NCBI RefSeq assembly: GCF_016863435.1
Contig: NZ_BOOW01000002.1
Location: 1 to 64,000, forward strand
DNA: 64,000 bases
Reading direction: 5' to 3'
Source of the DNA: Sinosporangium siamense
Lineage (GTDB): Bacteria; Actinomycetota; Actinomycetes; Streptosporangiales; Streptosporangiaceae
The notes under the pieces were generated by a model. That model was not told the origin of the DNA. It made no database searches and worked only from the letters and a program-made list of their open reading frames with translations. Below are positions 48,653 to 57,200 of this stretch, in pieces (the first letter of the stretch is position 1; every line of letters starts with the position of its first letter). A program made the position numbers and the translations under genes.

Positions 48653-49828
48653 TTGTCCCGACGACCGGGTACGCCCCGGCTGCTGCGCCAGCTCAACGAT
48701 CGGGCTGCGCTGGAGCTCCTCCTCTCGATCGGCCCCTTGACCAGGGCCGAACTGGGGGAGCGCACTGGGCTCTCTAAAGTAACCGCCGGTCAACTGTTGT
48801 CCAGACTCGAAGAGCGGGGTCTGGTCGGAGTCGTGGGGGAGCAGGCCGGCGGCCGAGGTCCCAACGCGGCCCTTTATGGGGTGGTTCCCTCCTGTGCTTA
48901 TGTGGCCGGGCTGGAGGTGCTGCCAGACAGCGTCACAGCTGCTGTGGCAGACATCACAGGTAAAATAGTCGCAGAAGTGATGGTAGACCCCACATCTCAC
49001 CACGACCCGGTAAAGATTGTGCATCGATCGGTGCAACGGGCATGTGAATCCGCGGACGTCACGATGTCGCAACTGCGGTCGTTCGTGATCGGCACGCGGG
49101 GTGTGGTCGATCCTCGCTCGGGCGATGTCCGCTTCTCCTTCGACCTGCCCGCCTGGCACGAAGGTGTGCTCGCCGACCTGCGAACCAGCCTGAAGGCATC
49201 CGTCCGCATAGAGAACGACGTCAACCTGGCCGCCATGGCCGAACGCTCGTACGGCGCCGCCGTCGCCGCCGAGGACTTCGTGCTCGTGTGGGCCGGCGTC
49301 GGCCAGGGCCTCGGCGTCATGCTCGGCGGCCGGCTCCACCGGGGGCTCACCGGAGGCGCCGGCGAGATCGGCTGGCTGCCCGTGCCGGGTGAGCCGCTAC
49401 CGGTCAACGTGCGCGCGCCGCAGTCGGGCTCCTTCCAGCGCCTGGTGGGCAGCGAGGCCATCGCCGGGCTGGCCGAGCTCCACGGACTCACGGCGGAGAT
49501 CACCGACTCCGTCGAACGCCTGGTCCGCAACGCCGTCGACCGGGGCGCCACCGCGTTCCTCAACGACCTGGCGGACCGGCTCGCGGTCGGCGTCGCCGCC
49601 GTCGCGGTCGTGCTCGATCCCGGGCTGATCGTCCTCAGCGGCGACATCGGCAGGGCGGGCGGTCCCGCGCTGGCCGCCCGGGTCGAGGAGGCCGTCGCGC
49701 GAGTCTGCCCGAGCCAGCCGCGGGTCGTCGTCACCGAGGTGACCGGCAACCCGGTGCTGCGAGGGGCGGTCATGGCGGCCGTCGAGCAGGCGAGAGAGGA
49801 GTTGTTCGACCGAACGGTCGGTCCCTGA
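48653..49828 (+). CDS. ROK family transcriptional repressor 2
   Basis: This 391-residue paralogue of the protein at 40532 shares its architecture and long identical stretches (RLEERGLV, GGRGPNAALY, VVDPRSGDVRFSFDLP, IENDVNLAA, AGEIG). An N-terminal winged helix is followed by a ROK fold without the Cys zinc motif. The TTG start is preceded by AGAGGGG. As a local regulator it most likely senses GlcNAc or a derivative and represses the divergent ABC/hexosaminidase operon; the ligand is inferred from context only. Confidence 0.92.
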   Translation: MSRRPGTPRLLRQLNDRAALELLLSIGPLTRAELGERTGLSKVTAGQLLSRLEERGLVGVVGEQAGGRGPNAALYGVVPSCAYVAGLEVLPDSVTAAVADITGKIVAEVMVDPTSHHDPVKIVHRSVQRACESADVTMSQLRSFVIGTRGVVDPRSGDVRFSFDLPAWHEGVLADLRTSLKASVRIENDVNLAAMAERSYGAAVAAEDFVLVWAGVGQGLGVMLGGRLHRGLTGGAGEIGWLPVPGEPLPVNVRAPQSGSFQRLVGSEAIAGLAELHGLTAEITDSVERLVRNAVDRGATAFLNDLADRLAVGVAAVAVVLDPGLIVLSGDIGRAGGPALAARVEEAVARVCPSQPRVVVTEVTGNPVLRGAVMAAVEQAREELFDRTVGP

Positions 49829-49939
49829 CAGCCATGGGGAAAGCGCCCCGGACTCCCCGCCGACGTCTCTCCGCGCCGGAGCCCCTGACCGGCTCCCGGC
49901 CGCACTGCAGATCATGCAGCCGTGTGAGAATTGCTTCCC

Positions 49940-50584
49940 ATGCATGATGTCGTCCTGATCTCCGACCCCCGAGTCACATCCATCCCCGTGGAGGAGAGCG
50001 GCGAGCCGCTGGGCGACGCACGAGGCAGGCTGCGGCTGTCCTCACTCCTCGCCGACCCCGAGGGTGCATACGCCCACCTGCGCGAAGGGGTGCTCACCCG
50101 GCTGGAGGAGGCCGAGCGTCTCCTGCCCGCGGGTTATGCCCTTTTGATGGTCGAGGGCTACCGTCCGCCCGTGCTGCAGCGGCGCTACTTCGACAAATAC
50201 TCCGGCGAGCTCCGCGCGGCCTTCCCCGAGATGTCCCCGGAAGAGGTCCACGTCGCCGCGAGCCGCTACGTCTCGCCCATCGAGGTCGCCCCGCACACCG
50301 CCGGCGCCGCCGTCGACCTGACCCTCTGCTACGAGGACGGCACCGAGCTCGACATGGGCACCGAGATCAACGCGAACCCCGAGCAGAGCGACGGCGCCTG
50401 CTACACCGCCGCCCCCGGCATCGGCGACGAGGCCCGCCACCACCGCGACATCCTGTCGGCCGCTCTGACGGAGGCGGGCCTCGTCAACTACCCCACCGAG
50501 TGGTGGCACTGGTCCTTCGGCGACCGCTACTGGGCCATGGCCACCGGGGCGAAGGCCGCGATCTACGGCCCCCACACTCCCTGA
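49940..50584 (+). CDS. M15 family D-Ala-D-Ala dipeptidase, VanX-like
   Basis: This 214-residue zinc peptidase of family M15D has VEGYRPPVLQ (Arg for transition-state binding), HTAGAAVDL (zinc His and Asp; the usual SxHxxGxAxD has Ala-Pro before His here) and EWWHW (catalytic Glu and zinc His). Members cleave D-Ala-D-Ala, either for glycopeptide resistance with VanHA or for cell-wall amino-acid recycling. No VanH or VanA homologues are nearby, so recycling is more likely. The 3' end overlaps the convergent gene by 22 bp. Confidence 0.88.
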   Translation: MHDVVLISDPRVTSIPVEESGEPLGDARGRLRLSSLLADPEGAYAHLREGVLTRLEEAERLLPAGYALLMVEGYRPPVLQRRYFDKYSGELRAAFPEMSPEEVHVAASRYVSPIEVAPHTAGAAVDLTLCYEDGTELDMGTEINANPEQSDGACYTAAPGIGDEARHHRDILSAALTEAGLVNYPTEWWHWSFGDRYWAMATGAKAAIYGPHTP

Positions 50585-52527
50585 CCCGCGGTGGCCGGCT
50601 GCTCGTGCCGCCGCCGCGCGGCCGACTCGGGCGTCGCGGGCGGTACGTTGACCCACTGCAGGCCGTGCGCTCCCGCCACGATCAGCAGCCCCGCGTGCGC
50701 GACCATCGCCGTGACCCCGGGCGGCACCGCGCACGGCGGCTCCTGCCACTCGGCCGGCCCGGCGATCGGCAGCCGCGTGCGCAGCACACCGCGCTCGTCG
50801 AGCGCGTAGATCCGCCCGTTCATGCCGCTGAGCATCTGCGCGCCACCCGCCGATCCCACCTCGCGCCATGGCCGCCCTGCGGCGAGCTCCGGCATGGTGA
50901 TGTGCCAGAGCCGGTCCGGCCGGGTGGCGGCGAAGAACGCCCCGTCGCCGCAGGCGAGGGCGACCGTCCCCGGCGGCACGGCGCCGACGCCGGTCCACGG
51001 GGCGTCGTGCGGGCTGGGAGCCCGGTAGCACAACCTGCCGTCCGCGGTGGCCGCGTAGAGGCCGAGCCCAAGTCCGGCGGCCGCCTCACGGGGCACGTCC
51101 ATGCAGAGCACACCGGGGGCCGGGCCGACCGGGGCCCAGCCGAGGTTCTGCCCGCACAACTCGCGCGCGACCAGGTCACCGGTATGGCTCACGCCGTACA
51201 TGAGTCTGCCGTGCACGGTGAGGGCGGTTATGTCGGCGGGGCGGCCGATGACCTCCCAGCGTCCGGGGACGGGTGGCGCCGACAGGCGGTCGATCACGTT
51301 GCGCGTGATGCGCTCCACGACCGGGTCGTGCAGGGTGTTGCCCCAGTTGACGGTGGCGGCGTTGAAGACCGTGCCCGCGCCGAGCCGGAAGACGCCCATG
51401 GTGGCCATGCCGCCCTGCCCGAAGGCGCTCCAATGCCGCAGATCGGCGGTCGCGAGCACCACGAACGACGGTGAGGTGCCGTCCCGGCAGGTCACCCGCG
51501 GCACGCCCTGGATCTCCTCGAACTCCGCCGCGTCGGTCTCATAGCCCAGGCAGCCCCTGCCGAAGTCGTCGCCGTCGGCCAGGCCGGTGCCCTCGAACAC
51601 CCAGTGGCCGGCGAACCGCACCCGGTAGGACTCCTCGCGCATGAGCTTCATGTACGGTCCCCAGGTGCCGGCGCCCTGACGGAAGCTCACACCCGTGAGG
51701 GTGTTCTCCGGCCTGCCCACCGAGGGGCTCGACCACTCGGCGGTCACCAGCCGCGGATCGGGCTCGGGGTCGGCCGCCGGGTCGCGGTAGCACACCATGA
51801 CCTGCCGGTCGTCCTCCAGGCGGATCTGCCACCAGGCGGTGTTGCCGGACAGGATCGCGACGTTGCCGCCGCGCCGGGCGAACTCCTCCACCGCGTCGCG
51901 CATGCCCGCCGACCAATACTCGTCGTGGCCGTTGACGATCAGCAGGCGGTAGGACGACAGCAGGTCGAGCCCCTCGTGCAGGTCGAGGCATGAGCAGAAC
52001 TCCACCTCGTAGCCCGCGGGGCGCAGCCACCGCAGCAGCCCCTCCTCCCAGCGCTCGGGTGGCGGCCCGCCGCCCGGCCGGGCGAACTCCACCCGGAACG
52101 CCCGGGCCGGCTGCTCGCTCCAGTAGACGCTCTGGCCGGGCTCGCCCGCGCGGTTGTACGCCTCCCACGTGGTGAACGGGATGGACACCAGGATCGGGGA
52201 AGCCGAGCCGGGCACGGCCTGCCGTACGACGAAATAGACCTCGTTGTCCGGCCCCGGCCCCTCGCCCGGCAGGGCCAGCTCACGCGGCCAGGGCAGATTC
52301 TCGTCGGACATGCCGGGCAGGAGGAACCGCGCGCGGTACAACGAACTCGGCCAGTCGAGCGGCACGTCGAGCGCCCACTCGCCGCCGCCGACCTCGGCCG
52401 TGAGCACCCGGCGGTCGTCGGTCGCGTCGGCCACGCTCACCCGCACCGGGCCGGGGGCCTCGACCCTGAAGGTCAGCGTCTCCCCCTGGGCGACCGAGGT
52501 GGACAGACACCACGCCCGCACACTCAT
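50563..52527 (-). CDS. N,N-dimethylformamidase large-subunit-like protein with propeller-like C-terminus
   Basis: This 654-residue protein is the last gene of the leftward biosynthetic operon. Its central part matches the N,N-dimethylformamidase beta-subunit-like domain: FTTWEAYNRAGEPGQSVYW near 118-136 and LLIVNGHDEYWSAGMRDAV near 195-213, then GGNVAILSGNTAWWQIR. The last 200 residues hold repeated WxxVG/YAATxDGRL units like a tectonin-type beta-propeller. The dimethylformamidase domain carries a mononuclear iron site in the characterised enzyme; whether it hydrolyses an amide here is unknown. The ATG overlaps the condensation gene stop. Confidence 0.75.
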   Translation of the reverse strand: MSVRAWCLSTSVAQGETLTFRVEAPGPVRVSVADATDDRRVLTAEVGGGEWALDVPLDWPSSLYRARFLLPGMSDENLPWPRELALPGEGPGPDNEVYFVVRQAVPGSASPILVSIPFTTWEAYNRAGEPGQSVYWSEQPARAFRVEFARPGGGPPPERWEEGLLRWLRPAGYEVEFCSCLDLHEGLDLLSSYRLLIVNGHDEYWSAGMRDAVEEFARRGGNVAILSGNTAWWQIRLEDDRQVMVCYRDPAADPEPDPRLVTAEWSSPSVGRPENTLTGVSFRQGAGTWGPYMKLMREESYRVRFAGHWVFEGTGLADGDDFGRGCLGYETDAAEFEEIQGVPRVTCRDGTSPSFVVLATADLRHWSAFGQGGMATMGVFRLGAGTVFNAATVNWGNTLHDPVVERITRNVIDRLSAPPVPGRWEVIGRPADITALTVHGRLMYGVSHTGDLVARELCGQNLGWAPVGPAPGVLCMDVPREAAAGLGLGLYAATADGRLCYRAPSPHDAPWTGVGAVPPGTVALACGDGAFFAATRPDRLWHITMPELAAGRPWREVGSAGGAQMLSGMNGRIYALDERGVLRTRLPIAGPAEWQEPPCAVPPGVTAMVAHAGLLIVAGAHGLQWVNVPPATPESAARRRHEQPATAGQGVWGP

Positions 52528-53894
52528 CCGGCCCTCCGCAGTGCACTCACCGCGGAACCGTCACCGAAGGCCGCCTCCATCAGGAACATCTCCAAGCCGC
52601 TCAACCAGCGCTCCATCGCCTCCTTAGGGACGTAACGGGTGTCGGCGGTCAGCGACAGCGCCAGCGCGCCGCCCTCGCCGCTCACGTGCACACAGAAACG
52701 GCAGTTGAGCTGCTCCTGGCTCAGCGGCCACGCCAGCGTCGAACGCGTCAGCGCGTCCCGCACCTCGGCCGCGTCGCTCAGCTCCGCGGGGGGATCGGCG
52801 AAACGCATGTCGTTGAAGCAGCAGTACGGACGGACCTGCTCGCCCCGCGCCTCGCTCGCCCGCGCCGTGGCCGCGGCCCGCCCGGCCGGATCGTGGAATC
52901 CGTACCGGTAGGCGCGCAGCAGAGCGGGTTTGGCCGTCGTGAGCAGGCCGGCCATGGTGAGGCGGCCGCCGTCCGTCACGTCGAGCGTGAACAGGCTCTC
53001 CTGGGAGAGCGTGGTGACCGCCGCGCGGGTGTCGGCGCGGAAGCGGTTGCCGACGATGGGCAGCATCGCGCACCTCGACAGCCCCGTCAGCGCGCTCGTC
53101 ATCGCGCAGGCGCCGACCAGCAGCACCGCGCCGGCCGAGGTGCTGTAGCGGGCCGCCGCGTGCCGGGCCGCGGCCTCGGCGGCGTGCGAGGTGAGGACGG
53201 CGCGCCAGATCGGCGGTCCCTCCACCTCGGCGGCGGGCGCCGGGAACATCGACGCCGGCACCCGCAGGAACTCGCCTTCCCAGTAGTCCTCGGCCGCCTG
53301 CGCGACCCGGCGTCCCTGCTCCGACTCCTGCCAGAGCGCGAGTTCCAGCGGCGTGGCTGGGAGCGTTCCCGCCACTCGTCCCTTGATGAGCAGCAGCCGC
53401 AGATCGCGCAGGACGATCTCCGCGCCCAGCCCGTCCACCGCCATGTGGCAGTAGACCAGCACCAAGTGGGTGACCACGCCCGACGGCGAGGTGACCAGGC
53501 CGGCCCGCAGCGGCCACTCGGCCGCGTAGTCGAACCGGCGGCGTTTGAGACGTTCCAATAGTTCGGTGGCCGTCTTGGTGCCCTCACCCGGTTCGGCGGT
53601 CACGATCTCCGCCGTGAGCTCCCCGCGCCCGTGAACCACCTGCCCGCGACCCTCGGGGGTCGTGGTCCGCAACGCCGGATGCCGCTCGACGAGGCCGCTC
53701 ACCGCGGCGGCGGCGCTCTGCGGGGTCAGCGGCCATGCGGCGCGCGGCACGGCGAGCACGTGGCCGAAGTTGAAGTAGTGGTCGTCCGGGGCGGTCGCCT
53801 CGACCGTCTCCCAGATCGCCCGCTGGCCCCAGGTGAGCGGACCGCGGCCTTCGCCGCCGCCCTCGAAGGCGACCCGGATGGCCTGCGGGTTCAC
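52524..53894 (-). CDS. Free-standing condensation-like domain protein
   Basis: This 456-residue condensation/acyltransferase-fold protein reads CHMAVDG (C149, H150, D154, G155) at the active site, so the first His of HHxxxDG is Cys while the catalytic second His stays. The N-terminal half keeps PLTWGQRAIWETV (C1-like) and RHPALRTT (C2-like); the C-terminal half is poorly conserved with typical peptide-forming C domains. It may transfer an acyl group to a small acceptor. GTG 53894 overlaps the stop of the carrier gene by 4 nt, which implies joint action with that carrier. Confidence 0.8.
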   Translation of the reverse strand: MNPQAIRVAFEGGGEGRGPLTWGQRAIWETVEATAPDDHYFNFGHVLAVPRAAWPLTPQSAAAAVSGLVERHPALRTTTPEGRGQVVHGRGELTAEIVTAEPGEGTKTATELLERLKRRRFDYAAEWPLRAGLVTSPSGVVTHLVLVYCHMAVDGLGAEIVLRDLRLLLIKGRVAGTLPATPLELALWQESEQGRRVAQAAEDYWEGEFLRVPASMFPAPAAEVEGPPIWRAVLTSHAAEAAARHAAARYSTSAGAVLLVGACAMTSALTGLSRCAMLPIVGNRFRADTRAAVTTLSQESLFTLDVTDGGRLTMAGLLTTAKPALLRAYRYGFHDPAGRAAATARASEARGEQVRPYCCFNDMRFADPPAELSDAAEVRDALTRSTLAWPLSQEQLNCRFCVHVSGEGGALALSLTADTRYVPKEAMERWLSGLEMFLMEAAFGDGSAVSALRRAG

Positions 53895-54136
53895 CGCTTC
53901 GATTCCACGAACGCGGCGAGGGCGGCGACGCTTTCGAGATGGGAGACGTCGGTGCCGAGGTCCACCTCCACTCCGTATTCGCGTTCGAGGGCGTCGATGA
54001 GCCGCATCTGCGCCAATGAGGTCACGCCGAGCGCGGGCAGCGGCACCGAGGCCGACAGCGCCTCGTCGGGGGTGACGGCGCCGTCCGACGCCTCCGACAC
54101 GAGTTGGGCCACGTGCTCGTTGAGGGATCTGTTCAT
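53891..54136 (-). CDS. Free-standing acyl/peptidyl carrier protein
   Basis: This 81-residue carrier protein has the phosphopantetheine site LGVTSLAQMRLIDALE (Ser40). The fold pattern (LNEHVAQLV..., YGVEVDLGTDVSHLESVAALAAFV) is that of a PCP/ACP. It is expressed between the NRPS and the free condensation protein, 70 bp after the NRPS stop. The loaded substrate is unknown; loading could come from the acyl ligase at 59880 or the NRPS A domain. Confidence 0.88.
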   Translation of the reverse strand: MNRSLNEHVAQLVSEASDGAVTPDEALSASVPLPALGVTSLAQMRLIDALEREYGVEVDLGTDVSHLESVAALAAFVESKR

Positions 54137-54205
54137 GAGTGGTCCTGCCGATCCTGAACTGTGAAAATGGGTGTCGCCTGGGCGGCCCGCGAGGGAGCCG
54201 TCCCC

Positions 54206-57200
54206 TTACGCGCGTCCTTCGTGCGCGCTCGTATGGTTGTGTTGGGCCTCGTGCTGCGGGGCGCTTTTGTCCTTGCGGGCGCGGATGCCGAGCAGGTCGT
54301 CCGGCGTCGCGTCCGGCACGGTGGCGTCGAACCCGGCCAGCACCCGGTTGCGCAGCGCCAGCCCCACCAGCACGGCGATCAGCACCCCGAACACGATGTA
54401 CATGAGCGCGATGCCGCGCCCGGGACCGGTGCCGACGACCGCGCCGACGGTGTCCGCGAGCGCGCCGCCGGGGGCCATCATCGGCTCAAGCACCCGCTCG
54501 CCGAACGGTGCGACCAACCCGACCCCGAGCGGAATGGTCGACCAGGCCACCATCTGGTTCAGCGCGAACACACGCCCGTGGAACCGCTGCGGCACCTTCA
54601 TCTGGATGATCGTCGCGTAGACGCCGTTGACCAATGCCAGCCCCGCCGACACCCCGAAGGCGCCGATGCAGATGGTCACCAGGTCCTGGCGCATGCCCAC
54701 AAGCGCGCACGACCCGGCGATCACGAGCGTCAGCAGCAGCATCCCGGTCATACGCCGCTCACGGGGCCCGCCCCACAACGTCATCACGAGCCCGCCGAAG
54801 GCCGCGCCGAGCCCGCCGCACAACGCGACGTATCCCATCTCGGTGATGGTCGCGAACGACAACACCAGCGGCGAGTAGAGCAGGAAGATGGGCGACATCA
54901 GCAGGGCGAGCACCGCGAAGAAGCCCACCATGGAGCGGAAGTGCCGCTGTCCGATGGACAGCTTGAAGCCCGCCGCGATCTCCCGTCCCACCGACTCACG
55001 CCTGCGATGGGCGAGGGTCGCCGGGAAGACCGTGAGGGCGAGTACGGCGAGCGCGAAGACATAGCCCGCGATGTCGGCCAGCAGGATGCCCTTCAGCCCG
55101 ATCACCGACATGAGCCCGACCGCGATCAGCGGGGCGATGAACTGCGCGACGCCCGTGGTCATCTGGGCCACGCCGTTCGCGTGACCGAGGTAGCGCTTGG
55201 GCACGAGCTGCGGGATCGCCGAGGTGAAGGCGACCCGCTGGAAGGTCAGCGCCACCGACAGCGCGGTCAGCAGGATGTAGAGGTGCCAGACCTCGAGCCG
55301 GTCCGCCCACAGGAGCGCGGCGGTCGCCGCCTGCACGAGCAGCCCCGCGGCCGTCCCCGCCGTCATCACCGCGCGGCGGCTCGACCGGTCGACGATCGCG
55401 CCCACCAGGGGCGCCGCCAGCACGCCAGGCATCAGCGCGAGCACGTTGAGCAGGGCCATCTGGGCGAGTTCGCCGGTCTGCATATAGACCCAGATCGGGA
55501 TGGCGAACTCGGTGAGCGTCGCGCCGAGGATCGTGACCATCTGCCCGAGGGCGACGGTCAGGAACCGGCCGAGGGTCGGCTCCGGCGCGGCCCGTTCCCG
55601 TGGGGCCTGGGTGGGGCCGGCCTGGTGGCCGGAGACGCCTTCAAGCGCCCAGCCCTCACCGCGCACCGTGTCACGGGGGGTTTCGTCCCGGAGGGCGGGG
55701 TGGACGGCGGTGACGATCGCCGCCAGCTCCTCCGCCCGAAATTTCAGGAAGTAGTGGCCGGCCTCGTCGATCACCGCCAAGGCCGTCGTCCCAGTCAGGA
55801 AATGCCACTCCTTGTAGCGTTCCTCGTAATACTCAGTGGTCGGGTCCTCCCCGCCCACCACCGACACCATCGCCGCCCGCAGCGGTTCGGCCCGCGAGTC
55901 GAGCAACCCGGTGAAATACTCCTCCGCCTGCCGCGCGTCGTGGCGCATGTTGCGCAGGATGAAGTCCTTCTGCTCGTCGCTCAGCTCGCCGAGGTCGGCC
56001 CCGAGCGAGGTCAGCCAGCCGAGCTGCGCCCGCGTACTGCGAAGCCGGTCGTTGTCCGCCACCTTCGCCCACAGGCCGAGGAAGCCCTTGGTGGGCCGGG
56101 CGAACGGGAAGATGCCCCCGAGGTAGACCGCCTCCAGTTCACGCCCCTCGGCCTCCAGCAGCCGGGCCACCGCGACCGCCAGCGCGCCGCCGACGCCGCA
56201 GTGCCCGTAGATCGCCAGCGGGCCCTCCACGGTCGCGAGGATCTCCCTGGCGCACTGCTCGGCCACCTCGGCCAGCGGGCGCGGGTCCTCGGCCAGGCCG
56301 AGGTCGTGGCCCGGCACCGCGACCGCGTGCAACGCGACGCCGGGCGGCAGCGCGTCGGCCAAGGGCTGGTAGACGACGGCGCTGCCTCCGCCGTACGGCA
56401 GGCACACGAGGCTGAGCGAGGTCGGGCCCGGCCGGGTGAGGCGGTAGAGCAGGCCCCGCTCCCCGCCGTCGCCGGCCTGGGCGAGGCGGGCGAGGCCGCG
56501 CACGGTGGGGTGCTGGAAGAGGTCCATCACGCTGACGGGCGTGCCGTCCTCGGGCAACTCGCGGCGGAGCCGCGCGACGACGCGGGTGGCGAGCAGCGAG
56601 TGGCCGCCGAGGTCGAAGAAGTCGTCCAGGGCTCCCACCACGGGCAGATCGAGCACATCGGCCCACACGGCGGCGATGATCTCCTCCACCGGCCCCGAGG
56701 GGGGTTCCACGTCGCCCTCGTCGGGGCGGCCCGCCTCAGGCTCGGGCAGGGCGGCGCGGTCGACCTTGCCGTGTGACTTGAGCGGCAGCTCGGGCAGCCA
56801 CACGTAGCGGGTCGGCACCATGTACTCGGGCAGGCGTTCCGCGAGCGCGGCGCGCAGTTCGCCCACGCTCATCCGGTCGCCCTCGGCGACCAGATAGGCC
56901 ACGAGGTCCAGCGACCCCGGCTTGCCCCGCGCATCGACCACCGCCTGGGCGATGCCCGGGAGCAGGCGCAGGGCCTCGTCGATCTCGCCGAGCTCGACCC
57001 GATAGCCGCGGATCTTGACCTGGAGGTCGCGCCGCCCGAGGAAGACGAGGTCGCCGCCGGCCGACCAGCGGGCCAGGTCGCCCGTGCGGTAGACACGTTC
57101 GCCGTCGATCTCGACGAATCGCTCGGCGGTCAGCTCCGGGCGCCCGAGATATTCCCTGGCGAGCCGGTCGCCGCCGATGCACAGCTCGCCCGCGACGCCG

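Noticed and set aside
49940-50584. A glycopeptide (vancomycin-type) resistance operon.
   Set aside because: Only a VanX-like gene is present; no VanH, VanA or two-component genes flank it.
54161-56776. An 871-codon open frame antisense to the NRPS thioesterase and MFS parts.
   Set aside because: Composition is Arg/His/Gln/Asp-rich without any domain; the minus strand holds recognisable TE and MFS sequence throughout.
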